60,325 nucleotides of DNA, taken from NCBI GenBank assembly GCA_002480525.1, contig DLCH01000044.1, positions 1 to 60,325 on the forward strand, written 5' to 3'. The position numbers and the translations under genes were made by a program. Shown piece by piece: positions 1 to 8,684 of the stretch (positions are counted from its first letter, which is position 1; every line of letters begins with the position of its first letter). Source of the DNA: Gammaproteobacteria bacterium UBA7803. Its GTDB lineage: Bacteria > Pseudomonadota > Gammaproteobacteria > Pseudomonadales > Azotimanducaceae. The notes beneath the pieces were generated by a model. It searched no databases. It was given only the letters and a program-made list of their open reading frames with translations, and was not told the DNA's origin.

Positions 1-82
1 CGCTCAATCGCATCGTCAGGGGGGTCAGTTTTACTTCGGCGACATCGGACAAAAAGGGGTCAATTTTCAGTCGGCGTTGACA
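1..82. mobile_element. Terminal end of an IS21-family-like insertion sequence (partial)
   Basis: Read on the minus strand from position 82 leftwards, the sequence begins TGTCAACGCCGACTG and contains two spaced copies of an A-rich block followed by TGACCCC (plus-strand ggggtcaatttt at 56-67 and ggggtcagtttta at 21-33). An end starting with TG and carrying repeated AAAA-N-TGACCCC boxes is the known terminus layout of IS21-family (istA/istB) elements. No transposase gene is inside the window; the element would extend off the left edge. The family assignment rests on this end structure alone. Confidence 0.55.
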
Positions 83-514
83 GCATCGCTGGCAGTCTCG
101 ATTGGAACGCCGTTCGGTCTCATTTGGGCAGGCCTGGTTTTAGCGAGCGGCATGGTTGCGAACGTCGCACTTGCTCGGGTTTTTGCGGCCTTTGAATCTG
201 GTGCCGAGGCGGCGGCCCAGACGTGGACTGTGGTCGGAATCGTCCAGGATGGACTGGGAGGCGGGGTTGAAGTCGTTGGCGGCATTTGGGTCATCTTTGT
301 CAGTGTGGCAGCACTCCGAGCAAAGGCTGTTATTCCGAGGGCGATCAACGTACTTGGCCTCGTAGTCGGAATCTGCGGCGTCGTCACGATTGTGCCGGCG
401 CTCAGTGATTTTGGGGCGACTTTTGGTCTCCTGCAGATTGTGTGGTTCGCCGGAATCGGGGCTGTGTTGCTCCGTGCAGATGACACCCAGCCGATCGTTG
501 GAGCCGACGTTTGA
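77..514 (+). pseudogene. Truncated DUF4386-like membrane protein, 5' end replaced by IS end
   Basis: The open frame runs uninterrupted from the left edge through the insertion-sequence end into a hydrophobic protein of about 145 residues. It has about four membrane segments and ends in LLRADDTQPIVGADV. The pattern of an Ala/Gly-rich helix, a GGIWVIFVS segment and a C-terminal FGLLQIVWFAGIG segment resembles DUF4386-type membrane proteins, which are normally over 200 residues. The native start is therefore probably missing, and the only start-like codon (TTG at 77) lies in the mobile-element end. I read this as a gene cut by insertion at about position 82. The function of the family is unknown. 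Confidence 0.5.
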
Positions 515-647
515 CCCGCCAAGCACTTAGCAGCCGCAAAGGGAGCGGCGCCTAGAACGCCGTTGAACGGAGGTGTTGGAAGGTACGGCGTCGGCCGGCC
601 GCCTGCGAACCGAATCAGCCATTATCCTGCCGATTGGAGCGAAGGCT

Positions 648-1295
648 ATGGACGATCATGTCACAAGGACAATCGCCACTTACGATCGTTTCGCTGCGGA
701 TTGGGTTGATGCCGCTAACATAGATGAGATCGGCTCATGGATAAGAGACAGCATTCGACAATTCAACCGTCTCCTACCCAACGGCAAGGTACTCGTCCCA
801 GGCTGCGGTGACGGTAGAGACTCCGAGTATCTAAGTGAACTCGGTAACGACGTCGAGTCGTTCGACCTCTCTTCCGGAATGCTGGAGTTCGCTTTCAAGA
901 GATCCTCTGCAGGGAAGTTCTGGCAAATGGATCTGCGCGACTAGAGCTCTATCAAGAGTCGGTATGCCGGCATCTTTGCGAGTGGTTGCCTCTATCATCT
1001 GATGCCAGAGGAATTCGTCCGCTTCGTGTCTGATGCGAGCCGGATTCTCGAATCGAACGGCGTTTTCTATCTGAATATGAAGATCGGGGATGGCGTCGAG
1101 ATGCGCCGTGTTCCCAAGGCCAACTATCCAGGCGGGGCCGAAGTACACGCAAAACTACAGGGCGATCGCTTTTATGCGTACTACACCGAACACGCGTTGG
1201 ACAGCGTTCTTAGTAAAGCCTTTGAGGTTCGGACAAAGCGTGCACTGGCGCCACACACCGAAGAAATGCTTGAGTACTGGCTCGTCCTGCGGTGA
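648..1295 (+). pseudogene. Class I SAM-dependent methyltransferase with an in-frame amber stop
   Basis: An ATG at 648 (GGAGCG upstream) opens MDDHVTRTIATYDRFAADWV. The SAM-binding glycine motif follows (KVLVPGCGDGRDSEYL, about residues 50-65), then the acidic strand end in VESFDLSSGML. The frame hits TAG at 942-944 right after QMDLRD and continues in the same frame through YAGIFASGCLYHL to the end of a normal methyltransferase C-terminus at 1295. A single base change therefore splits an otherwise intact gene of about 215 codons. Substrate unknown. It lies in the decayed left edge of the window, next to a second broken methyltransferase. Confidence 0.75.
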
Positions 1296-1730
1296 TGAAA
1301 CTCTAGAGGCTCCTCTTGTCCGAAGGCAGACTGACTCATTCAGAAGGAGTACCGACCAACAATGCCTATGCGGCGGACAGCCAAAACCATCATCAACTTT
1401 GCTGTCGCAATTCGACCGTCAGTTTGCCTGGCCGCTGATCACAGGCGTTTGGCCCCGTGAAACGTGACCGGACTGCGCCTTCCTGCCGAAGAATCTGAAA
1501 CCGCATGACATCTGGCTGCTGTGCGCCTGGCAAGGCGACGAGTTGGCGTCTGGATCGGCCGCGAGTTCCGGTGGAGGGGCATTAGGTATATCCAATGCCT
1601 TCGGCAATCCCGGCGGCATCCTGGACTGCATCAGGTACGCCGCCACCCATGAAGGCCGGTGCGGAGCTCGTTGGATACGGCGGCGTTCCGGAAGTCCGCT
1701 CGCTGCCGCAGCCTAGAATCCGCTAAAGGG
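1296..1730. other. Non-coding stretch, no supported gene
   Basis: This 435-base stretch separates the two broken methyltransferase genes. Open frames here are short, lack ribosome-binding sites and show no family motif I recognise. It may hold further degraded sequence, but nothing can be identified by eye. Confidence 0.4.
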
Positions 1731-2205
1731 TCAGTGCGCTTCGACCAGCCGATATCCCGCATCGTACTCGTCCAGCGTCAGCAGGCCGTTGTAGCGCCGC
1801 TGCCACTCACCGCTCTCCACGTCTCGCTTCAGCACCTGCAACCCCGCATCGACGTCACCGACGGCCCAGAAGGAGGAGCTGCCGGATCGGATCCGGGAAT
1901 CCAGGTACGCCCCTGGTCGCCGCCAGTAGGCGTAGGGAAATCCATCACGGCAATCATCCGGCACGGGAACTGGCTTGATCTCCACGCTCCCGAGCCAACG
2001 CCCGTAGTCAGCCATCGCAGGAAACTGCGCTTCATCCAACTGCGCGAGCTCGGGAAGGTAGTCGGTCAGCCACGGCCGATGGGCCGGGTCGAAGGTCAAC
2101 AGGACGATTGGACCGCGCGTCACGCGGCGCATCTCCGGCAATCCGGGGATCCGGACGCCGGAGTTCCGCATAGTTGACCCCGATGCTGCCGTAGCGCGCT
2201 TCCAT
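1731..2205 (-). pseudogene. SAM-dependent methyltransferase remnant with an internal deletion
   Basis: On the minus strand, a start at 2205 opens MEARYGSIGVNYAELRRPD, a typical N-terminus of UbiE-like class I methyltransferases. After PRIA the reading shifts by one frame directly into EMRRVTRGPIVLLTFD, which belongs to the C-terminal part (post motif III). It then continues to YDAGYRLVEAH at 1731. The whole SAM-binding Rossmann core (roughly 80-100 residues) is missing, and the junction near 2135 also shifts frame. This is a dead gene by deletion. The remaining C-terminus is well preserved, so the loss looks recent. Confidence 0.7.
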
Positions 2206-2383
2206 TTGGCGATCCTGTTCCAGGCCCGCGGCGGCCGCAACGAACGTTGGAGCTCTGCACGGCAACTCCCTCCAGTTCCCATACATGCACGACAGCATCG
2301 CCCCACCTGCACCTGAGCCTGTTCACCGGCGGACGCGGGATCGCCGGCGGGCCAGCGCCGCAGCTCATCGCAGGCCGGCGAGA

Positions 2384-3298
2384 TCAGGCCTCCGCAACAT
2401 AGGCCGCGAGGTTGGACTGGAGGAATTCCTGAAGCGCGACCACAGGCGCGGCCAGGCCGCGTCGCCGGGGCATGACCAGGTTGAGCTTTGCCCGGCCCGC
2501 GCGCCATTCCGGCAGCACCCGGACCAGTTCACCGGACGCCAACTCCTGTCTGCACGTGTAGGCAGGCAGTGCCACGATACCGAGGCCTTCGATCGCCGCC
2601 TGCTTCAGCGTGGCCATGTCGTCACTCTTCAGCCTGGGCGATATCTGAACGGACGTTCTCTCGCCGGACTCGTGCTCCAGGCGCCAGCGATCGCCCGCAC
2701 CCTGCCAACCGAGGATCAGCGTCTGCTGGTCGACGAGATCTGACGGCGCCGCAATGGGTTCGTCGACGGCCGCATGGTCGGGCGAGGCGAACAGGCGCCA
2801 GTCGACCGTTGCGAGCGGCCTCTGGATCAGCGTCGAGTCGGGCAGCGGGTCCGTGTGGCCACGAATCGACATGTCGATGCCGGACGCGACGAGATCAACG
2901 GTCTGGTTCGTCACCTGTTGCAGCACGGTGACCCGGGGATTGTCCGCCAGGAAGCGAGCCAACAGCCCTTTCAAGGCGAATTGTGCGACACCGACCGAGC
3001 AACTCAGCGAGACCTTGCCGGACAGGGTGTTCTTGCTGCGTTTGAGCGCCGCCTCGGCCCGCTCCGTCTGGTCGACGACAGCCCGCGCATGCTGGTAGAA
3101 GACTTCGCCCAGCTCGGTGATCCTGGATTGACGCGTCGTGCGCTGGATCAGCACCGCATCCAGGCGCTCCTCGAGCTGTGCGACGTGCCGGCTCAATCGT
3201 GATTTGGGTATGCCGAGCGCTTCGGCGGCCCGGGTGAACCCGCCCTTCTCGACGACGTGCACGAAGTAGTAGTAGTCGTTGAGATCCATCGAAGCCAT
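2384..3298 (-). CDS. LysR-family transcriptional regulator, YhaJ-like
   Basis: The protein has 304 residues, the usual LysR length. An N-terminal winged helix-turn-helix (about residues 5-65) contains GGFTRAAEALGIPKSRLSRHV, followed by a linker helix and a periplasmic-binding-protein-like effector domain (about 90-295). The gene is divergent from a pirin gene with 118 bases between starts, and that gap holds a perfect inverted repeat. The E. coli pair yhaJ (LysR)/yhaK (pirin) has the same two families side by side, so control of the pirin gene is the likely role. The effector cannot be told from sequence. Confidence 0.88.
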   Translation of the reverse strand: MASMDLNDYYYFVHVVEKGGFTRAAEALGIPKSRLSRHVAQLEERLDAVLIQRTTRQSRITELGEVFYQHARAVVDQTERAEAALKRSKNTLSGKVSLSCSVGVAQFALKGLLARFLADNPRVTVLQQVTNQTVDLVASGIDMSIRGHTDPLPDSTLIQRPLATVDWRLFASPDHAAVDEPIAAPSDLVDQQTLILGWQGAGDRWRLEHESGERTSVQISPRLKSDDMATLKQAAIEGLGIVALPAYTCRQELASGELVRVLPEWRAGRAKLNLVMPRRRGLAAPVVALQEFLQSNLAAYVAEA

Positions 3299-3331
3299 CG
3301 GCGCCCGAACCCCTTTTGTTCCACTTACGGA

Positions 3332-3349
3332 ATTATCAATTCAGATAAT
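3332..3349. promoter_or_regulatory. Candidate LysR operator in the lysR/pirin divergent promoter
   Basis: ATTATC, six bases, then GATAAT form a perfect inverted repeat in the gap between the divergent lysR and pirin genes. It contains the T-N11-A spacing expected of LysR-type boxes and lies in locally AT-rich sequence unlike the GC-rich surroundings. Use by this regulator is inferred from position and symmetry. Confidence 0.55.
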
Positions 3350-3416
3350 GCGCCTTCCGGCCCGGTTTGTCCCGTTTTTACACTTACCGCGAACTCAATC
3401 GAACAGGACCTGAGCC

Positions 3417-4316
3417 ATGCGGGCAACCAACACCACCACCGATCAGAGGCTCATCTCCGGAGAGAAGACCGCCGTCTCCGAGCCGTTGAATGGAACTGAC
3501 CTGTCGATCGGCGGCGGGTTTCACGCGCGGAGCTTCCGGGCCGGAGACGTCGGAGAACGGATGGATCCGTTGGTGATGGTGGACCACTACGTGATGACCC
3601 GGCCGACCTTCGGCCCGCATCCCCATGCCGGGCTGTCTGCCGTGTCGCTGCTCTTCGAAGACAGCGAAGGCCTGTTTCGCAATCAGGATTCGCTGGGCAA
3701 CGACATCGACCTCCGCCCCGGCGACCTGTATTGGCTGAAGGCCGGCAGCGGCGCGGTTCATGACGAATACCCCCGCGCCAACGCCCGCAGCCACGGGCTG
3801 CAGGTGTTCGTCAACGTACCGCAGTCGCAGCGGTTCGAGGCGCCTGCTTCACGCCTGATTCGAGCGGAGGAGATGCCCGTCGTCGAGACCTCGGATCATC
3901 GCGTGCGGGTGGCGATCGGCGCATCCAATGGCGTCACCGGGGCACTCTCGCCATCGATCCCGCTGACCGTGCTGGACGGAACGATTCATTCCGGAGGCGC
4001 CTTTTTCCATGCGACGAAACCGAACGCAGGCCTGTGGATTCACGTGATCCGGGGCAATCTCGAGGTCTTCGTCGGCGATGAGGCGCGGTCACTCGCGACC
4101 GGGCAGGCGCTGGCAGCACGTTCCGCGGACGGCGCCGGCCTCGAGCTCCGTAATCCATCGCGCGACGCCGTGCACTTCGTCGTGTTCGAGGGCCAGCAGA
4201 TCGGCGAGACCTATGTTCAGGACGGTCCATTCGTCATGGGATCGAAGGAACAGATCGCCGAGATCAAGGCGGCTTACCGGGCTGGCCGCCTGGGCGGAAT
4301 CGACGGCAGCCGCTGA
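3417..4316 (+). CDS. Pirin family protein
   Basis: This is a 299-residue bicupin of the pirin family. The signature HPHAGLSAVSLLFEDSEG (about residues 62-79) and the following RPGDLYWLKAGSGAVHDEYP carry the metal-binding His/Glu positions of the N-terminal cupin. The C-terminal half (GGAFFHATKPNAG to HFVVFEGQQIGE) is the second cupin. Some pirins are quercetinases or redox-sensing transcription cofactors; the substrate here is unknown. The start ATG at 3417 follows a GGACC-type weak ribosome site. The gene pairs with the divergent LysR gene. Confidence 0.88.
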   Translation: MRATNTTTDQRLISGEKTAVSEPLNGTDLSIGGGFHARSFRAGDVGERMDPLVMVDHYVMTRPTFGPHPHAGLSAVSLLFEDSEGLFRNQDSLGNDIDLRPGDLYWLKAGSGAVHDEYPRANARSHGLQVFVNVPQSQRFEAPASRLIRAEEMPVVETSDHRVRVAIGASNGVTGALSPSIPLTVLDGTIHSGGAFFHATKPNAGLWIHVIRGNLEVFVGDEARSLATGQALAARSADGAGLELRNPSRDAVHFVVFEGQQIGETYVQDGPFVMGSKEQIAEIKAAYRAGRLGGIDGSR

Positions 4317-4555
4317 AGCGGGTTCGATCTGTCGATGGCGCCGGGCATGCCTGCGGCCGCCTGGCCCGCGCCACCCAGCGACCTGCGTGGCCGAAGCCGT
4401 GCACTGGCGCCTGCCGGGGAGCCGCCTTGGTCACCTCGGCGCGATCCCGGTATGCTCACCCGGAACCCGCGCTGGTTACGGTCGATTCGCACGGGTCACG
4501 CAATGCGATTCGCCATGCGCAGGCGAACGGGACACGTTCACGTCAGGAGCCACAC

Positions 4556-5086
4556 ATGCCATCCGCCCGTTCCGTCGCGATCGTCGCGCTGCTGGCGCTC
4601 TCCACGGCCCTGTCGGCCCAGGACCAGCTCGACATTGATGCCTACGAAATCTTCGACGGGCGCGACCTCGGCCTTCCGCCCGCCGCCGACATCGATCCCG
4701 CGTACCTGGAGGAGGCAAACTTCGAGTACGTGTTCTGCTCGACGCGCCCGAAGATGGCGGAGCAACTGGACTGCGGCTGTCGCGCGATGACGTTCCTGTC
4801 CGAGCGGCTGCAGGACACCGAAGCCAGGCAGCACATCATTCGCGAGAGGGTCGAGAACGAGTGTCTCGACCCGGTGAAGATGAGCGCGTTCCACTCGAAG
4901 CAATGCCGAAACAACCGGGGCCTGCAGCGCAAGTACCCCGCGATCCTCTCGGATCTCTGCGATTGCATGGGCCGCGAGATCGCCGCGGGCCTGATCGACC
5001 GAACTCGGAGCGGCCAGTTCAACGGGAGCACCATGCGTTCGGTCGAAACAAGGGCTCAGAAACAATGCCTGACGCGGCTGAACTGA
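4556..5086 (+). CDS. Secreted cysteine-rich hypothetical protein
   Basis: I chose the ATG at 4556 because of an AGGAGC site just upstream and because it opens a signal peptide (MPSARSVAIVALLALSTALS, cleaved after SA-Q). The frame remains open further upstream. The mature protein of about 155 residues is polar and has seven or more cysteines, including a CGC pair and a CDC motif, suggesting disulfides in the periplasm. I do not recognise the family. It is not visibly coupled to its neighbours. Confidence 0.6.
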   Translation: MPSARSVAIVALLALSTALSAQDQLDIDAYEIFDGRDLGLPPAADIDPAYLEEANFEYVFCSTRPKMAEQLDCGCRAMTFLSERLQDTEARQHIIRERVENECLDPVKMSAFHSKQCRNNRGLQRKYPAILSDLCDCMGREIAAGLIDRTRSGQFNGSTMRSVETRAQKQCLTRLN

Positions 5087-5162
5087 TCGGACTTCGCCGT
5101 TGATTCGGTGAGAACCTGCACTCGGGCGTCGAGCGGCTGGCGAGGAGGATCCTTCGAACACC

Positions 5163-5882
5163 ATGGATTCGAAGACGATCGACTCAGACGACTCGGTGCC
5201 ACCCGGCGAATGGCTCCTGCTGAGCCTGGTGCACCTGTCCATAGCGCTGGTCCTGCTGGTCTGCGGCGGCGACCCTGGCTGGTGGCAGGCCTGGATGTAC
5301 TCCGCGCTGCTGTTCACCGCCGGCGTCGGGGGTCGGGCCTGGGCGGAGCGGCGGCATCCGGGACTGATGGCGGAACGACGGCGGGCCAGGTCCACGGAGC
5401 CATCAGACGTGAAACCCTGGGACAGGATTCTCGGCCCGCTGATGGCATTGACCCTGTCTTTCCCCCTGGTCGCCGTTGCCGGGCTCGATCACCGGTTCGG
5501 CTGGTCACCGGCGTTCCCGACCTGGCTGAACCTCGCCGGCATCGCCCTCGTCACCATCGGCTTCGCCTTCGCGGCCTGGGCGCTGGCGGAGAACCGCTTC
5601 TTCTCCACGCTGACGCGGATCCAGACTGATCGGGGGCATGTGGTGTGTGACACCGGCCCCTACCGCGTCGTGCGGCACCCGGGCTACGCGGGCAATCTGC
5701 TGGCAACGCCTGGCGTCATCCTGGCATTGGGCTCGGTGTGGACCGCCATTCCCGTCGCCATCGCGCTGATCGTCGCCGTGATCAGGACCTCATTGGAGGA
5801 CCGGACGCTGCACGACGAGCTGCCGGGGTATGCGGAGTACGCCCGGCGCGTACGGTATCGGCTGCTGCCCGGCGTCTACTAG
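5163..5882 (+). CDS. Isoprenylcysteine carboxyl methyltransferase-like (ICMT/PEMT family) membrane protein
   Basis: The 239-residue protein has about five membrane segments. Its C-terminal signature is GPYRVVRHPGYAGNLL followed by EDRTLHDELPGYAEYARRV, the SAM- and lipid-binding core of the ICMT/phospholipid methyltransferase superfamily. Bacterial members of this group are mostly of unknown substrate, so the call is to superfamily level. It is a single gene, with GAGGAGGAT upstream of the ATG. Confidence 0.8.
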   Translation: MDSKTIDSDDSVPPGEWLLLSLVHLSIALVLLVCGGDPGWWQAWMYSALLFTAGVGGRAWAERRHPGLMAERRRARSTEPSDVKPWDRILGPLMALTLSFPLVAVAGLDHRFGWSPAFPTWLNLAGIALVTIGFAFAAWALAENRFFSTLTRIQTDRGHVVCDTGPYRVVRHPGYAGNLLATPGVILALGSVWTAIPVAIALIVAVIRTSLEDRTLHDELPGYAEYARRVRYRLLPGVY

Positions 5883-6024
5883 CAGTCGCGTAATCACGCA
5901 TGCACGCGCCAGAGCGTGTTCACTCACTCCCTTCGATTGCGCATACAATCCGACACGCCCGCATCGCCGCCAATCACCAGCGCAGCGATAATCTCCGGCG
6001 GGCATCCTCAGTCAACCAGCGTGC

Positions 6025-6372
6025 ATGGCGATGGCCAAATACCTGATTTCCTTCCCCAGCAAAGCCATGGTCGTGCCGGATGGCGACTGGGATGCCGTCG
6101 TTCACGACGCCCATGCCGTGATCGAGGAGGCGAAGGCGGCCGGCGTCTACGTCTTCGGCGGCGGCATCGACGAGGATGTGCCACCCGTCCTCGTCGCCGC
6201 GGACGGCACGTGCACCGAGGGCGGCTACCCCTGGGCGCCGACGCTCGACGGCGGTTTCACCGTTCTGGAGCTGCCGTCGCGGGAGGAAGCCGTCGACTGG
6301 GCGTCACGCATCGCCAGGTCCTGTCGCTGCGCCCAGGAGCTGCGGGTATTCCAGTTCGACCCGCAGTCCTAA
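6025..6372 (+). CDS. YCII-related domain protein
   Basis: The 115-residue single-domain protein contains a ferredoxin-like fold pattern (AKYLISFPSKA, then a central GGYPWAPTLDGGFTVLEL, then EEAVDWASRIAR). This is typical of YCII/DGPF-type proteins, whose members include muconolactone-isomerase-like enzymes and proteins of unknown role. An ATG at 6031 is an alternative start. Confidence 0.7.
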   Translation: MAMAKYLISFPSKAMVVPDGDWDAVVHDAHAVIEEAKAAGVYVFGGGIDEDVPPVLVAADGTCTEGGYPWAPTLDGGFTVLELPSREEAVDWASRIARSCRCAQELRVFQFDPQS

Positions 6373-6445
6373 CGCCGCGAGCTACAGCCCGCGTTTGTCA
6401 GGTTTCGGCGCCCCACGGACGGACACCCGGACGAAGGATCTCGGC

Positions 6446-7135
6446 GTGAATGACCTCGAACTGATGGCGCTGCACTGCGACGCGCTGTACGTGCACAGCG
6501 ACGACCAGGATCTCGTCTGCGTGAACGACTGGCTTCGGCGTCCGGCGCCAGCCCTGTGGCTCGGCATGACAGCCCATGGCGTGCTCGTACGTTTCCGCCA
6601 GGACGTACCTGCAGACACCCGCAGACGGGTCGAGCTGCTGATCGCACAGGAGCCCCGCGAGCCGTTGCCCGACGGGCGCCCTCGTCACCATGACGGCTAC
6701 TGTTCACTGGTCGGTTCCCTGGATGCGGTGGCGGGACCCACGTACTGGCTGCCCTCCCCGACCGCGCTGCCGGACCCGCCAGAGCACCGGGTCGCGGCCG
6801 CGGATGCTGCGCTGCTGCGCGACAGCGCGCTGGCCGACTGGATTCCGGACATTCCCCATCAGCAGCCGATGTTCGTCTCCACCAGGCAGGGCCGCGCGGT
6901 AGCGGTTTGCGCCAGCGTGCGCATGACGCCCCGCGCCCATGAAGCGGGCGTCGAGACGGCGCCGAACCACCGGCGGCAGGGACATGCCGGCGCCGTGGTC
7001 GGGGCATGGGCGCGGGCCCTGCTCGCCTCCTCGATCGTTCCGCTGTACAGCACGAGCTGGGAAAATCTGGCGTCCCGGCATCTGGCTGAGAGCCTGGGGT
7101 TCCGGCCGTTCGGGTGGGAATACCGGGTCGGCTGA
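6446..7135 (+). CDS. GNAT-family N-acetyltransferase
   Basis: I set the start at the GTG at 6446 because of AAGGATC upstream; the frame is open further 5' without a better start. The C-terminal part holds the acetyl-CoA-binding signature (ETAPNHRRQGHAGAVVGAW, with RRQGHAG as the R/Q-x-x-G-x-A loop) and ends in the usual GNAT tail (SRHLAESLGFRPFGWEYRV). The N-terminal half (about 110 residues) is a less conserved extension. Substrate unknown. Length 229 residues. Confidence 0.7.
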   Translation: MNDLELMALHCDALYVHSDDQDLVCVNDWLRRPAPALWLGMTAHGVLVRFRQDVPADTRRRVELLIAQEPREPLPDGRPRHHDGYCSLVGSLDAVAGPTYWLPSPTALPDPPEHRVAAADAALLRDSALADWIPDIPHQQPMFVSTRQGRAVAVCASVRMTPRAHEAGVETAPNHRRQGHAGAVVGAWARALLASSIVPLYSTSWENLASRHLAESLGFRPFGWEYRVG

Positions 7136-7219
7136 CACCCCCACGGTACCTCACGGCCCTATCGACGCGCCCGCAATGCCAGGCGACACTTCCGCTCAGT
7201 TCCCAGGCTGGAATTCGCC

Positions 7220-7594
7220 ATGCCCAAATCCGAACCACCCCGCAATGTCTCCTGTCACTGCGGCGCGATCCGTTTCGAGGTTCACGGGGAACTGACAGGG
7301 CTGCTCGAGTGCAACTGTTCGACCTGCCGGCGGCACGGTTTCCTCCACTGGAAGGTGCCGGCCGAGTCCCTGCGGCTGACGACCGAGCGGGTGCGCCTCT
7401 CGGTGTACTCGTGGCGGGAGATCTCCAGCGGACATCATTTCTGCCCGGTCTGCGGCACGCCGCTGCTGAGAACCGGATATCCCGACGGCATCGTTTCCGT
7501 GAACGCGCGCTGCATCGACGAGATCGACACGTTCACGCTGGACATCGGCCGGTTCGACGGCCGAACGAAGATGCGCCCCGGGGTCCTGCGATGA
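7220..7594 (+). CDS. GFA family (CENP-V/glutathione-dependent formaldehyde-activating type) zinc protein
   Basis: The 124-residue protein has the full set of zinc cysteines of the GFA fold: CHCG near residue 13, CNCSTC near 32-37 and CPVCG near 75. Members bind zinc structurally and are loosely described as glutathione-S-hydroxymethyl-forming, but most genomic copies have no proven activity. An ATG at 7220 and a compact, complete domain support an intact gene. Confidence 0.85.
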   Translation: MPKSEPPRNVSCHCGAIRFEVHGELTGLLECNCSTCRRHGFLHWKVPAESLRLTTERVRLSVYSWREISSGHHFCPVCGTPLLRTGYPDGIVSVNARCIDEIDTFTLDIGRFDGRTKMRPGVLR

Positions 7595-7713
7595 CCGCTA
7601 CCGATGCCGGCGGCGGATCGGCCAACGTCTCCTGCCTGCCCGGGGCCGGCTGCTTGCACTTCCGCCGCGCCTGACGGACATTGGTGGCCCGCCGATGTCC
7701 GCCGGACGCCGTC

Positions 7714-8130
7714 ATGGAAAGTGCGCCGATCCGTCTGCTGCGGTTCGATTCCGCCGTCCGCCACGAGCCGGCCATCGATCACTGGCTCGACGGCCGGCCG
7801 ACGGAACTGGGCTCGCTGGCACGTCGCTGGTTCGAGGTGATGCGCGGGCTCGGCAGCGACGTCCGCGAGCTGCTCCACGATGGCCACCCTACCGTCTGCG
7901 TCGGCGATGCCGGGCTCGCCTACGTCAACGTGTTCTCGGCCCACGTCAACGTCGGTTTCTTCCTCGGCGCCTGGCTCGACGATCCCGCGGGCCAGCTCGA
8001 AGGCACCGGCAAACGCATGCGCCACGTGAAGCTGCGGCCGGGCGGCGCCTGTGATTCCGATGCGCTCACCGCGCTGATCCACCACGCCTATCACCACATG
8101 CACGGACTGCTGCGGGAGGGCGCCGGCTAG
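7714..8130 (+). CDS. DUF1801 domain protein
   Basis: The ATG at 7714 gives 138 residues; a TTG at 7681 is in frame and possible. The body (RRWFEVMRGLGSDVRELLHDG, then VNVFSAHVNVGFFLGAWLDDP, then GKRMRHVKLRPG) fits DUF1801, a YdhG-like small fold of unknown function. A second DUF1801-like gene lies at 14565-14963. Confidence 0.65.
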   Translation: MESAPIRLLRFDSAVRHEPAIDHWLDGRPTELGSLARRWFEVMRGLGSDVRELLHDGHPTVCVGDAGLAYVNVFSAHVNVGFFLGAWLDDPAGQLEGTGKRMRHVKLRPGGACDSDALTALIHHAYHHMHGLLREGAG

Positions 8131-8276
8131 CCGCCCAGCCTCCAGCCACTATTTTTGCAGCCGCCGGACGCCGAAGCGCCAGTGCCGCCCGGCCATTCAC
8201 CCGGGTAACATGGAAGACTACGCCGACCGCTCCCGATGCCGGACGGCCCCCAACCGACTCGACACAGGGAAACACC

Positions 8277-8684
8277 ATGAACCTGGACCTGCCGGAACAA
8301 CTTCAGCGTGGACTGCTGGTCACCGGACGGAGCCTGCTCGGGCTTTACTTCGTGGTGCCCGGGCTGGCGAAGATCTTTCAATTCTCGGCTACCGGTGACT
8401 ACATGGCCCAGCACGGCGTCCCGGCGATCCCGCTGCTGCTGGTGCTGACCATCCTGGTGCAGGTCGGCGGCGGCGTCTGCCTCGCGATCGGCTACCGCGC
8501 GCAGCTCGTGGCGCTGCTGCTGGCCGGCCTGACGCTGCTGATCAATCTGTTCATGCACGATTTCTGGAACGTCTACGAGGGCACCAGCCAGGCCCACGAA
8601 ACCCAGAACTTCATCAAGAACCTGGGGATCATGGCGGGTCTGCTGGTCGTCGCCGGCACGGCGAAGCCGAGGGCCGCGACATGA
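8277..8684 (+). CDS. DoxX family membrane protein
   Basis: The 135-residue protein has four membrane helices. The DoxX pattern of a glycine-rich first helix (GRSLLGLYFVVPGLAKI) and a later NLFMHDFWN motif is clear. DoxX proteins act in the inner membrane; roles include thiosulfate:quinone oxidation and redox stress functions, none of which can be assigned here. It overlaps the next gene by ATGA, so it starts a three-gene coupled set. Confidence 0.85.
   Translation: MNLDLPEQLQRGLLVTGRSLLGLYFVVPGLAKIFQFSATGDYMAQHGVPAIPLLLVLTILVQVGGGVCLAIGYRAQLVALLLAGLTLLINLFMHDFWNVYEGTSQAHETQNFIKNLGIMAGLLVVAGTAKPRAAT

Noticed and set aside
942..944. Amber codon as a programmed recoding site (pyrrolysine or read-through)
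   Set aside because: No supporting structure nearby, and the surrounding genes include another pseudogene; simple mutation is more likely.
1460..1710. Plus-strand frame with a Gly/Ala-rich segment between the two broken methyltransferases
   Set aside because: Short, no start context, no family resemblance; left as non-coding.
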